Assembly: GCA_938002955.1 (NCBI GenBank)
Contig: CALLAA010000023.1
Coordinates: 1 to 57,630 of the forward strand
Direction of reading: 5' to 3'
From: an uncultured Acidimicrobiales bacterium
GTDB lineage: Bacteria > Actinomycetota > Acidimicrobiia > Acidimicrobiales > SHLQ01
DNA: 57,630 nucleotides
Shown here: piece by piece, positions 44,772 to 53,404 of the stretch
Layout of the letters: the number at the start of each line of letters is the position of its first letter
How positions within the stretch are numbered: position 1 is the first letter of the stretch
Position numbers and translations under genes: made by a program
Notes under the pieces: model-generated
Told to the model about the DNA's origin: nothing
Seen by the model: only the letters and a program-made list of their open reading frames with translations
The model's database searches: none

Positions 44772-46184
44772 ATGAAACGCAAGCTTATGGGTGGCGCAGC
44801 AATCGCAGCTGTGGCGCTGATGTACACCGAACCTGCGGCAGCGCAGTCGATCGACGACATCGGACGTGAAACCGCCGAGGGTAACGCCCTCTTGAACATG
44901 GTTGTCCTCGACAACATCTTCATTTTCGTCGCAGCGGTCCTGGTTCTGTTTATGCAGGCCGGCTTTGCGATGGTTGAAGCTGGCTTCACCGAAGCCAAGA
45001 ACGCCGCAAACATCATGATGAAGAACCTCATGGACGTTTCCGTTGGCATCTTGTTCTTCGCCCTCATCGGCTGGAACATTGCCTACAGCGGCGCCGACAT
45101 CTTCGGCTTCCTCGATGGAGCGTGGGGAATCTTCGGAGTAGATGGACTTTCCGATCTCAACCCACCAGACGTCGCGTCGTACCCACTTGCGGTCCCCGTC
45201 GACTTCTTCTTCCAGGCCGCATTCGCAGCCGCCGCAGCAACGATCGTCTCGGGCGCAGTTGCCGGACGTACCCAGTTCAAGGGATACCTGGTCTACTCGA
45301 TCATCATCACCGCAATCATCTACCCGATCGTCGTCAACTGGAAGTGGGGCGGCGGCTGGCTCGACCAGATGGGCTTCGTCGACTTCGCCGGTTCGGGCCT
45401 CGTCCACATGACCGGTGGTGTTGCCGCACTTATGGGAGCGATCTTCCTCGGCCCACGTATCGGCAAGTTCGGCCCTGACGGCAAGCCACGCACGATCAAC
45501 GGCCACAGCATCCCGCTCGCCATGCTCGGTGTGTTCATCCTGTTCGTTGGCTGGTTCGGCTTCAACCCTGGATCGCAGCTGCAGGCGGACATGGCCGTGC
45601 CATACATCGCCATGATGACCGCATTTGCCGCCGCCGCTGGCGCAGCTGCCGCAATGGTGACCTCATGGGTTGTCATGGGCAAGCCTGACGTCGGTATGGC
45701 CGGTAACGGCATGCTCGCCGGTCTCGTCGCAATCTGCTCGGGCATCGGCAACTTCACCTCGATCGGCACGCTCCTTACCGGTGCTATCGCCGGTGTGATC
45801 GTCGTCTTCTCGATCAAGGCCGTCGAAGGAGCCAAGATCGACGATCCGGTCGGTGCGTTCTCGGTCCATGGCGTCTGTGGCTTCTGGGGCCTTCTCGCTA
45901 CCGGGCTGTTCGCAACGTCATCGTCGCCAGTTGATGGTTCGCTCGAAGGCTTGTTCGCCGGTGGCGGCGCTGGCCTCCTCATCGATCAGCTCATCGGTGG
46001 TATCGCCATCTTCGCATTCGTCGCTCTTGCATCGGGTCTCCTCTTCGGAGCGCTCAAGGGTGCCGGCATCCTTCGGGTCAGCGAAGAAGAAGAACTTGCT
46101 GGTCTCGACCTCTCCGAGCACGGAACCCCTGGTTACGACCTTGGGACCATGGACGTAGAGCCATCGACCACGGTTCTTTCATAG
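44772..46184 (+). CDS. amt: Ammonium transporter (Amt), signal-peptide form
   Basis: 470 residues. A cleavable signal is likely (MKRKLMGGAAIAAVAL, then AAAQS), followed by eleven transmembrane helices typical of Amt. The paired pore histidines are H212 (GSGLVHMTGG) and H366 (AFSVHGVCGF), and the gate phenylalanine block is FFFQAAFA (residues about 145-151). These are hallmarks of ammonium conduction. The C-terminal tail LRVSEEEELAGLDLSEHG is the PII-interacting kind, yet no glnK is adjacent. AGGAGA precedes the ATG. A second amt gene follows 250 bases later. Confidence 0.95.
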   Translation: MKRKLMGGAAIAAVALMYTEPAAAQSIDDIGRETAEGNALLNMVVLDNIFIFVAAVLVLFMQAGFAMVEAGFTEAKNAANIMMKNLMDVSVGILFFALIGWNIAYSGADIFGFLDGAWGIFGVDGLSDLNPPDVASYPLAVPVDFFFQAAFAAAAATIVSGAVAGRTQFKGYLVYSIIITAIIYPIVVNWKWGGGWLDQMGFVDFAGSGLVHMTGGVAALMGAIFLGPRIGKFGPDGKPRTINGHSIPLAMLGVFILFVGWFGFNPGSQLQADMAVPYIAMMTAFAAAAGAAAAMVTSWVVMGKPDVGMAGNGMLAGLVAICSGIGNFTSIGTLLTGAIAGVIVVFSIKAVEGAKIDDPVGAFSVHGVCGFWGLLATGLFATSSSPVDGSLEGLFAGGGAGLLIDQLIGGIAIFAFVALASGLLFGALKGAGILRVSEEEELAGLDLSEHGTPGYDLGTMDVEPSTTVLS

Positions 46185-46233
46185 AAATCGAACAGAATCT
46201 TCCTGGGCGGGCGGGATCGCTCTAGGAGAAAAT

Positions 46234-46273
46234 CGACCGCAGGCTACGTCGCCCTTTTCGTAGCCTGCGGTCG
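46234..46273. terminator. 15-base hairpin between the two amt genes
   Basis: A perfect 15-base stem (CGACCGCAGGCTACG with its complement at 46259-46273) with a 10-base TCGCCCTTTT loop. It follows the first amt stop by 50 bases, so it may terminate that gene or stabilise the 3' end. There is no T run after the stem, which is unusual for a simple terminator, so a structured attenuator or RNA end is also possible. The GlnR-like box for the next gene begins 7 bases further on. Confidence 0.6.
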
Positions 46274-46279
46274 AGGCGC

Positions 46280-46316
46280 GTACCGAATGTTTCTGGAATA
46301 TTTCGAGCATGTAAAC
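46280..46316. promoter_or_regulatory. GlnR-like operator array upstream of the second amt
   Basis: GTACC at 46280 is followed 4 bases on by GTTTC at 46289, then ATTTC at 46300 and GTAAA at 46311, the last three with 6-base spacers. This gives the same GTTTC-n6-ATTTC-type 11-base repeat as the array upstream of the first amt (44591-44637). It lies about 120 bases before the ATG at 46435. The similarity of the two makes chance unlikely; the regulator is inferred. Confidence 0.58.
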
Positions 46317-46434
46317 AGTATTTGCTTCGCTTGGCGAAAATCTCCTCCTCACAACACAGTGGTGCCCGTCAGCGGTGCCCAACGATGCGTCTCGGCTGAT
46401 CGAAACACACGAGTCAGATGAGACGGAGTCCTAC

Positions 46435-47688
46435 ATGGATAGCGGAAACACCGCATGGATGTTGATTAGCGCGGCCCTAGTGGTCTTTATGGTGCCGGGC
46501 CTCGCCCTGTTCTACGGCGGTATGGTCCGCTCGAAGAACGTCGGCAACATGTTGATGATGAACATGGCGAGTATCGCCATCGTTCCGATTTTGTGGGTGC
46601 TGTTCACCTACAGCCTCGGCAATGAAGGAACCGGGGCTCTGCTCGGCGGCTTCGATGCTGTTGGCCTCGACGGCATCGAAGGCGTGAACGACAGCGGCGT
46701 TCCGAAGCTCGTGATGGTCGCCTTCTTCATGACATTCGCCGCGATTACCCCGGCGCTTATTTCTGGAGCGGTCGCCGACCGCATGAAGTTCTCCGCCTGG
46801 GTGGCATTCCTCACCCTGTGGTCGGTGCTCGTGTACACCCCGGTTACGTACTGGGTGTACACCGGTTGGCATCACACGGGCCTCGACCCAGCAGCACTCG
46901 ACTTCGCTGGCGGTACCGCGATTCACATCAACGCCGGTGTTGCTGCACTCGTCATTGCATTGGTACTCGGAAAGCGCCGCGGCCTCGGCGAAGAAGACAT
47001 GTCACCGCACAACCTGACGCTGCTACTGATCGGTACAGGAATCTTGTGGTTTGGCTGGTTCGGCTTCAACGCTGGTAGTGCGGGAGCTGCAGATCAGTCC
47101 GCAGCGCAAGCCCTCATCAACACCTTCGTCGCCGGTTCCGCTGGCATGGTTGGTTGGGTCGGCGTTGAATGGCTCAAGGAAGGTCGCGCAACCGTCCTTG
47201 GAACCGCATCGGGCCTCGTCGCCGGCTTGGTCGCCATCACCCCAGCCGCCGGCTATGTGGGAACCCTCAGCTCGATCCTCTTCGGCCTCGCTGCTGGTGT
47301 TGTCTGCCTGTTCGCGATTCAGCTGAAGGATCGTCTTGGCTATGACGACTCCCTCGATGTTGTCGGTATCCACGGCATCGGCGGCATCGTCGGCGGACTG
47401 ATGCTCGGGTTGCTCGCTCAGGAAACCGTCGGCGGTCAGGACGGGCTGTTCTTTGGCGAGCCAAAGTTCTTGCTCAGCCAGATCATCGCAATGACCTCGG
47501 TCATCGTCTTCTCCGCTGTTGGCACGTACATCATCGCCAAACTGCTCGATGCAACCATTGGCTTGCGCGTCAGTGAAGAAGAAGAGTTTGCTGGCCTCGA
47601 CGTCAGCATCCACGGTGAGGCCGTGTACGCATCAGATCATGGGTCGGTCATCGACCTCGATACGTCAGCGGAGCTCGCTGACAAGTAA
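46435..47688 (+). CDS. amt: Ammonium transporter (Amt), second copy
   Basis: 417 residues from ATG 46435, where GGAG precedes; a GTG at 46375 would add 20 polar residues. No signal peptide is present and the first helix begins at once. The paired pore histidines are H164 (TAIHINAG) and H313 (VVGIHGIGG), and the phenylalanine gate block is AFFMTFAAITPAL. The tail LRVSEEEEFAGLDVSIHGE is like that of the first amt. Overall sequence differs from the first copy, so they are likely different subtypes with different affinity rather than recent duplicates. Confidence 0.95.
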   Translation: MDSGNTAWMLISAALVVFMVPGLALFYGGMVRSKNVGNMLMMNMASIAIVPILWVLFTYSLGNEGTGALLGGFDAVGLDGIEGVNDSGVPKLVMVAFFMTFAAITPALISGAVADRMKFSAWVAFLTLWSVLVYTPVTYWVYTGWHHTGLDPAALDFAGGTAIHINAGVAALVIALVLGKRRGLGEEDMSPHNLTLLLIGTGILWFGWFGFNAGSAGAADQSAAQALINTFVAGSAGMVGWVGVEWLKEGRATVLGTASGLVAGLVAITPAAGYVGTLSSILFGLAAGVVCLFAIQLKDRLGYDDSLDVVGIHGIGGIVGGLMLGLLAQETVGGQDGLFFGEPKFLLSQIIAMTSVIVFSAVGTYIIAKLLDATIGLRVSEEEEFAGLDVSIHGEAVYASDHGSVIDLDTSAELADK

Positions 47689-47712
47689 ATCGCTTGCGTC
47701 GAGCCCGGGTTG

Positions 47713-49314
47713 CTAGCTCTTGTTTGCAGCCGCGACTCGGGCTCGGACCGCACGGCCTTGGGCGTAGAACCCTTGGCCGGTGACCGAGCTGTCGAGCGAC
47801 ATGAGCAAACGAAGGTCGTCGTCGTTGTCGACACCCGAGTGGACGATGTCGAAGCCGCTCGCTTCGGCGCTTGCATAGACGCCCTTGATGATCGCCATTG
47901 CTCGGGCGGTGTCACCATCGGTGAGTAGATCGTTGTGCAACTTCACGCCGTCGAAGCTAAAGGCGTGCAGCGTACGGATCGAGGCGAAGGACAGACCGAA
48001 GTCGTCCAAGACGATCGAGGCTCCAGCATCGCGCAGCTTCTGCAAGTGGCGCACCACGATGCTTCCGCCCGTGCTCACCGCGGTTTCGGTGACCTCCATG
48101 ATCATTTTGTTCGGCGACGACAGGAGCCGGTCGGCAATCCAGTCGATGGCGATGGGGTCGCGCAGTGTCGAACCGGACAGGTTCATACCAGTTCGCATGG
48201 CCTGATCTTCGAGCGCCTGCTCGGACAGGGCGTATTCGAGGACGGCCCGCTCGACGTCGGACACGCGGCCGATCAGTTCTGCGAGGTCCATGAACTCGTT
48301 GCGATCGATCTCGCCGCGAAGCGGATGGTTCCAGATCACGTGCGCTTCGACGCCAACGATCGAACCTTGTGGCAGATGTACGATGGGCTCGAGGCCGGTC
48401 ATGAGCTGGTTATCGGCGAGCGCATCGACCAGCTCTGCGGCGAGGAGGCGTCGGTCCTCGGTGCGCATCCGAATCGCTCCGTCGTAGATCGCAAGTTCGC
48501 TCGCGCCGTCGGCCTTTGCCGCTTGTAGTGCCGTATCGCCGTTGGAGAGAATCTGTTCGGCCTTCTCCCCCTTGGAGCGAGACGCGATTCCGACGCTTGC
48601 GGTGACGCGAAGCTCGTGGGTCTGGACAGCGATCGGCATGGCGATCGCACTCTGCAGCCGACCGGCCAGCTTGGTGGCGACCTCGATGCCCATGTTTGGG
48701 CAGTACACGCCAAAGACATCTCCACCGAGACGGCTCACGATGTCACACGACCGGAGGGTGTCACGCAGCCGGTCAGCGGTTTCGGCGATCACGATGTCAC
48801 CGACCGTGTGGCCGAGGGTGTCGTTGACCGTGCTCATACCGTCGAGCCCGATGATCATGACCGTTGCGTTGCTCGGGCCCGCAGCAAACTCGAGGTCCAA
48901 ATAGTCGGTGAAGCCGTCGCGGTCGACCGTCTTGGTAAGACGGTCCTTTGTTCCTGACGGAGCAACGAGCGGTGTAGACGCCGCCTGGCTTCGTCGATCT
49001 TCGGCCAGTAGCGCGAGATCCAAAACAACGGTGAAGGAGTTCAGCGACTCGACCACGTCGGCGTCGGGTTCGCTGTCCCAGAGGATGCTGAGCGTGCAGT
49101 GCGAGTGCGCCAACTCATGGACCTGACCATCGTCGTAATCTCGCAGGCCACCGATGCGAGCAATAGAGCGGCCGGTCTTTTCGACCTTGGCCGTAGAGAA
49201 GCCAAGGATCTCACCGGCGCGTGTAAGCACATCGGCGTAGTCGGTCTCTCCGAACGGCTTGATCTGTTGCAGCAGCTGGGCCCAGGCCGCGGGCATCGTT
49301 GTCGACGTCATCAT
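47713..49314 (-). CDS. Degenerate GGDEF-EAL protein
   Basis: 533 residues from ATG 49314. The N-terminal 130 residues are of unknown fold. The GGDEF site reads GGDVF (residues 197-201), yet the I-site RxxD is kept as RSCD (188-191), exactly five residues upstream. The EAL site reads EAH (323-325); NVSxxxL is MNLSGSTL, the second Glu region is MEVTET, DDFG is kept, and the last AEGIE block is HSGVDND. Loss of these residues suggests a non-catalytic c-di-GMP sensor or partner. It is divergent from the intact GGDEF-EAL gene at 49479. Confidence 0.88.
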   Translation of the reverse strand: MMTSTTMPAAWAQLLQQIKPFGETDYADVLTRAGEILGFSTAKVEKTGRSIARIGGLRDYDDGQVHELAHSHCTLSILWDSEPDADVVESLNSFTVVLDLALLAEDRRSQAASTPLVAPSGTKDRLTKTVDRDGFTDYLDLEFAAGPSNATVMIIGLDGMSTVNDTLGHTVGDIVIAETADRLRDTLRSCDIVSRLGGDVFGVYCPNMGIEVATKLAGRLQSAIAMPIAVQTHELRVTASVGIASRSKGEKAEQILSNGDTALQAAKADGASELAIYDGAIRMRTEDRRLLAAELVDALADNQLMTGLEPIVHLPQGSIVGVEAHVIWNHPLRGEIDRNEFMDLAELIGRVSDVERAVLEYALSEQALEDQAMRTGMNLSGSTLRDPIAIDWIADRLLSSPNKMIMEVTETAVSTGGSIVVRHLQKLRDAGASIVLDDFGLSFASIRTLHAFSFDGVKLHNDLLTDGDTARAMAIIKGVYASAEASGFDIVHSGVDNDDDLRLLMSLDSSVTGQGFYAQGRAVRARVAAANKS

Positions 49315-49327
49315 GCATCTACCTTCA

Positions 49328-49467
49328 GTGGGTCTACCCACTTTGAATCGACGTTTTCCCCGGTTGGTAGAGGGCCAAATGGCCCATCGCGTCAAAATTC
49401 GAAGTCCTTAACCCGGGGCCCGTTTCGTCGATATTCAAGAAGGTATTTCGTCGATGTGGCGAATATC
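49328..49467. promoter_or_regulatory. Divergent control region with inverted and direct repeats
   Basis: The 164 bases between the two GGDEF-EAL genes hold GTGGGTCTACCCAC (49328-49341), GGGCCAAATGGCCC (49372-49385), GATATTC at 49430 with its complement GAATATC at 49461, and a direct repeat of TTTCGTCGAT at 49423 and 49446, 23 bases apart. The arrangement suggests operator sites for a shared regulator; no regulator gene is nearby. Confidence 0.5.
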
Positions 49468-49478
49468 AGATTTGACTG

Positions 49479-51173
49479 ATGGCTGCCCTCTCCCTACTTC
49501 TCATCGAAGACGACGAAGATGACTACATCATCGCCGACGACCTTTTGCGGTCGGTCCCGAACCAGGCCTACGACGTCACGTGGTGTGACAACGCAACCGA
49601 TGGGCTCGAGGCGCTGCAATCCGGAGCGTTCGATATCTGCCTGATGGACTACCGACTCGGGGCCCACACCGGTGTGGATCTGTTGGAGCAGGCTCGGGAA
49701 TCGCTGTGTCGCACACCAGCAATCGTTCTCACCGGTGAGCACTCGTCCATGATCGATGAGACCGCAATGCTCGCCGGAGCGTCCGATTATCTCGTCAAGA
49801 GCGGCCTCACCTCCGAGCTGCTCGAGCGAACCATCCGGTACACCTTGCTGAGAAGCGACTACGACGCACGCTTCGAGTTCCTCGCCTTTCACGACCCGCT
49901 GACCGAGCTCCCGAACCGTGCGCTCTTCTTAGATCGCGTCCAGCAGGCAATCTCTCGCACGAGCCGAAACGACCAAACGGTTACGGTCGTGTTCTTCGAC
50001 ATCGACAATTTCAAGGACATCAACGACACCAAGGGTCACGCTGCCGGAGATGAACTCCTGAAGCAGGTCGCACGCCGGGTCGCCTCGGTGCTTCGAGGTG
50101 AAGACACCCTCGCTCGTCTCGGCGGGGACGAGTTTGCTGTGTGTATGGAGTCGAACATCGATGCCGACGCTCCTCGGGCCTTCATCGAGCGTGCCCAAGC
50201 GGCGATGACACCCACCTTTAGCCTCGACGTTGGCTTAACCGTCGAGGTCAAAGCGAGCTTCGGCATGGCCCATTCCGACTTGGCGGTCGACGACCCAGCC
50301 GAGTTGCTTCGCCACGCCGACATAGCGATGTACAACGCAAAGCGCTCCGGTAAGAACACCTGGTCGCTGTACGAGCAGTCGATGCACGACACGTTGCTAC
50401 GGCGTATCGGCCTCGAGCGCGACCTGAGAGCGGCGATCGCAGACAAGACGATCGACGTTCATTATCAGCCCTTTGTCGATCTCGCGACCGGTTCAGTGCT
50501 TGGGGTCGAGGCGCTATCGCGCTGGACGCACCCGATCCTCGGCCCGCAATCGCCTGACGAGTTCATCGGTATTGCCGAACAGGCCGGATCGATCATCGAA
50601 CTTGGCCACCATGTATTGCACACCGCTGTCGCCACCGCGGCCAGTTGGGTCGATGACTTTGATTTCGACGGCTTTGTCAGCGTCAACGTCTCCCCGCGCC
50701 AGCTCACCGACTTCAGTTTCGTCGACGCCGTCAACTCGGCCCTCGACGAGTCTGGACTCGCTCCCGAACAGCTCGTCATCGAATTCACCGAGACGGTCAT
50801 GACCGGTGACGTCGCCCATGTCATTGGCGCCCTCGAGAAACTCGCCGAGCTCGGTGTGGGCATTGCGCTCGATGATTTTGGGACCGGGTACTCGTCGCTG
50901 AGCAACGTCCATCAGTTGCCGATCACGATCATCAAAGTCGACCGGTCGTTCGTCAATCGAATCGATGAACGAAAAGGGCGATCGATGTTGGCGACGATCG
51001 CCACGATGGCCCGCAGTCTCGAGGTTCTGACCATCGCTGAGGGCATCGAGCACGAACATCAGCACCATGCATTGCTTGGCCTTGGATATTCCGTCGGACA
51101 GGGTTACCTGTTCGATCGCGCACAACCGAGCGAAATCGCCGCTCAGTTCGTCCAAAAGAACCAGCAGAACTAA
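49479..51173 (+). CDS. Response regulator with GGDEF and EAL domains
   Basis: 564 residues. The receiver domain (about 1-120) has acidic residues EDDEDD, the phosphoacceptor D57 in CLMDYRLG and K107 in YLVKSG. The GGDEF site is intact at 215-219 with the inhibitory I-site RGED at 206-209. The EAL domain keeps EAL (344-346), NVSPRQL, EFTE, ALDDFGTGYSSL, KVDRSFV and AEGIEH. Both synthesis and breakdown of c-di-GMP are therefore possible, with phosphorylation and product inhibition as controls. No histidine kinase gene is adjacent, so the receiver's partner is unknown. Confidence 0.92.
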   Translation: MAALSLLLIEDDEDDYIIADDLLRSVPNQAYDVTWCDNATDGLEALQSGAFDICLMDYRLGAHTGVDLLEQARESLCRTPAIVLTGEHSSMIDETAMLAGASDYLVKSGLTSELLERTIRYTLLRSDYDARFEFLAFHDPLTELPNRALFLDRVQQAISRTSRNDQTVTVVFFDIDNFKDINDTKGHAAGDELLKQVARRVASVLRGEDTLARLGGDEFAVCMESNIDADAPRAFIERAQAAMTPTFSLDVGLTVEVKASFGMAHSDLAVDDPAELLRHADIAMYNAKRSGKNTWSLYEQSMHDTLLRRIGLERDLRAAIADKTIDVHYQPFVDLATGSVLGVEALSRWTHPILGPQSPDEFIGIAEQAGSIIELGHHVLHTAVATAASWVDDFDFDGFVSVNVSPRQLTDFSFVDAVNSALDESGLAPEQLVIEFTETVMTGDVAHVIGALEKLAELGVGIALDDFGTGYSSLSNVHQLPITIIKVDRSFVNRIDERKGRSMLATIATMARSLEVLTIAEGIEHEHQHHALLGLGYSVGQGYLFDRAQPSEIAAQFVQKNQQN

Positions 51174-51366
51174 ATCAAACAGCCTGTTTTACAGGTGTCA
51201 CACCCTTCCCGACCGCTCAAATGCGCTCTGGCTCCCTATGGTGGAAGGTGAAGACCTTCTCCGCCGCGTTCCTGCGGGCGCGATGAGGAGAAACTGTCGG
51301 GCCTACCGCTCGTCGTTGCATAACTGCAGACGTAGCCACTGGAACCCGTGACTGAAGGAGCATCGA

Positions 51367-51684
51367 ATGGCAAAGCAACGCACCACGTTCGCCAAATTGC
51401 AGCGAGAGCGCGCAAAGGCAGCAAAGAAGGCCGAGAAGCAGGCCGCACGTATCAACGGTGGAACCGCACCCGCTCCGGAGCCTGAAGTCGAAGAACGCCC
51501 CGAAATTGAACTCGATCTCGAGTCGATGACGACCGTCGAACGCCTCTTTGCGGGCAAGGGTCGCCTTTCGGCTCCCGAACTTATGGCGATGACCGAGAAG
51601 ATCCAGCGCATGCACCAGCGCGGCGACCTCGACGATGACGAGCTGGAAGACGCAAAGCTCGAGTTGCTCGAGCGCATCGAGTAG
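51367..51684 (+). CDS. Small charged protein, unknown
   Basis: 105 residues. The first 30 are Lys/Arg/Ala-rich (FAKLQRERAKAAKKAEKQAAR), the middle is Pro/Glu-rich, and the last 50 are acidic and helical (LSAPELMAMTEKIQRMHQRG). No cysteine or membrane segment. The pattern suggests a nucleic-acid-binding head and a helical tail, though no family is recognised. GAAGGAG precedes the ATG. The 193 bases before it hold no gene I can recognise. Confidence 0.6.
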   Translation: MAKQRTTFAKLQRERAKAAKKAEKQAARINGGTAPAPEPEVEERPEIELDLESMTTVERLFAGKGRLSAPELMAMTEKIQRMHQRGDLDDDELEDAKLELLERIE

Positions 51685-51719
51685 ACATCGTCTCTCTCGA
51701 GCGCCGACAACCGACGTCG

Positions 51720-52544
51720 TTACGTGGCGTCTCGACGAAGTGAATACCCCAAGAGGCTCTGCGTAGCGACGCCCACGAGGCCATTGGTATCACCGAGCAT
51801 GGTGACACCTAGACCTGTTCCCTGCGCTCCCACATGGGTGGTCGCGTCGAGCGAGACCCATTCACCGACATGGTGCCGGTACATGGCAATGGCGAGGTTT
51901 GCGTTGATCAGACCCATCTCCGCGTCTGGTCCGTAGATCGCACTAATGCCCGAGCCAAAGTCGGCGGCTGCAGCGATCCGTTCAAGGCCACTCGTTTCTC
52001 GACCTGCGATGAGCGGCATGCGGAGTCGCATCCAATCAACGGCTGGACCTGGTTCGCGGAAATCTCCCTCGGTGAAGCGATGTTCGACCGCATTGCGGTG
52101 ATAGCTCGTGACATTGCCGCTCGCCCATCGAGGCGGATCAGCTCGGGCGTCTTCGCTCGGTGGTGAGGTCGCTGGTGGCACCTCGGCCAGCCAGTCGGGT
52201 TCGGTCAGTTTGGTAGTTTGCAGAACCAGCGCCGATGCCTGCGCCACGACTTCGCCACGTTCACTGCTGATCTGGGATTCGATCCGGGCGACCCGGCCGC
52301 TCACCTGACGCCGAGACACCGACGGCGTCAATGACGTCAACGGGATTGGTCGCAAGAGTTCGATGTCGAGGTGGGCCAAGAACTCGTCGGGCTTTACCTC
52401 GGGCTGACAGAGATGTGCGAGCAATCCCGCAGGTGGGCCTCCGTGTTGCGCGTCGGGCCGCCAGGGGCCGCGGGTGAACTCGCTCGGATGGTATTTGCCG
52501 TCCTCGTACGCAAAGAGTCCGTCAGGGATTGGTTGGTCGGTCAC
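51720..52544 (-). CDS. Acyl-CoA thioesterase-like protein (hot-dog)
   Basis: 274 residues from GTG 52544, chosen because GTGA couples it to the TGA of the upstream kinase gene and GGAG lies 6 bases before it; an ATG at 52556 is less likely. It matches the double hot-dog pattern of PF13622, with the block RPDAQHGGPPAGLLAHL followed by LDIELLRPIPLTSLTPSV. It is a second such protein, related to but distinct from 38977-39780. The start overlap means it is made together with the kinase. It probably acts on an acyl-CoA. Confidence 0.8.
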   Translation of the reverse strand: MTDQPIPDGLFAYEDGKYHPSEFTRGPWRPDAQHGGPPAGLLAHLCQPEVKPDEFLAHLDIELLRPIPLTSLTPSVSRRQVSGRVARIESQISSERGEVVAQASALVLQTTKLTEPDWLAEVPPATSPPSEDARADPPRWASGNVTSYHRNAVEHRFTEGDFREPGPAVDWMRLRMPLIAGRETSGLERIAAAADFGSGISAIYGPDAEMGLINANLAIAMYRHHVGEWVSLDATTHVGAQGTGLGVTMLGDTNGLVGVATQSLLGYSLRRDAT

Positions 52545-53404
52545 ATCAGGCTCCATGTTTCGGCGTCGTATCCGGCGTCTCGCATATCTTCGAGAAACGC
52601 CGTTCCGTTCTTTGGAAGAACTCCGAGGATCGCTCCGCCGCTGCCAGCGAAGTTCGCCGATGCTCCGAACGACCGAGCCATGTCGATCATGGTTTGCTGG
52701 CGCGGTGCGATATCCATGATCGTGCGTCGGATATTGAACGTCTCATCGATCGTGTGCTTCAACTCATGAACATCGCGCCGCTCGATCGCCGATGCGGCAC
52801 TCCGGGCAAGGCGGGCAAGCTGCGCCCAGACCGGATCGCTAGCGTCGCGTTGCTTGCGGAGATCGGTGTGGGCGTGTCCGCTCGCCTCGGCGGCTTGCTC
52901 GGACCAGGCGAGGTACAGCGGAACCGGCGGGTCGGGAACATCGAGCGGGGCAAGAACCGGCTCTCGGCCAAACTCCATGAGCCCACTCACTGCGTGGCTT
53001 TGGATGACTTGGTCCTGCCAGCCGCCGGCGATGCCGAGGTCAGCGCGCTCTACCCGATGTGCAAGCCGGCCAATCTCCACTGTCGACAGATCGGCACCCA
53101 CGTACTGGTCGAGCGCTCGAAGCGTCGCGATCACGATGGCGCTCGAACCTGCAAGACCCACCGAGCGCGGAATGTTGGTCTCGATCGAGATCGGCACCTC
53201 GGCGGCCTCCGGGGCCACTGATTCTGCGAATCGTGCGCGCGTGGCGATGACGAGTTCCGGTGGTTCAGCAGCGCCATCGAGACCGGCAGTTGCCGTGGCG
53301 GCAAAGAACGGAAGCACGACCGAGCACACCGCTCCCCCAAAGCCGTCCGATGGATTGCCGGCAACTGCAGCACGTGAGGGAACGGTTGCGGACGTTGACG
53401 GCAC
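52541..53404 (-). CDS. GHMP-family sugar/mevalonate-type kinase
   Basis: 287 residues. GHMP motif 1 is AGNPSDGFGGAVCS, motif 2 PRSVGLAGSSAIVIATLRAL, and motif 3 FAGSGGAILGVLP near the C-terminus. The NPSD pattern is close to glucuronokinase-type and related small-molecule kinases rather than galactokinase. The substrate cannot be assigned. The start is GTG 53404, one base into the stop of the preceding Dabb gene; the stop is shared with the next gene's start. It is the middle of a three-gene unit. Confidence 0.82.
   Translation of the reverse strand: MPSTSATVPSRAAVAGNPSDGFGGAVCSVVLPFFAATATAGLDGAAEPPELVIATRARFAESVAPEAAEVPISIETNIPRSVGLAGSSAIVIATLRALDQYVGADLSTVEIGRLAHRVERADLGIAGGWQDQVIQSHAVSGLMEFGREPVLAPLDVPDPPVPLYLAWSEQAAEASGHAHTDLRKQRDASDPVWAQLARLARSAASAIERRDVHELKHTIDETFNIRRTIMDIAPRQQTMIDMARSFGASANFAGSGGAILGVLPKNGTAFLEDMRDAGYDAETWSLM

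Noticed and set aside
47700-47745. Inverted repeat CGAGCCCG/CGGGCTCG as a terminator between amt and the GGDEF gene
   Set aside because: The 30-base loop is long and one arm lies inside the coding end of the GGDEF gene; the stem is only 8 bases.
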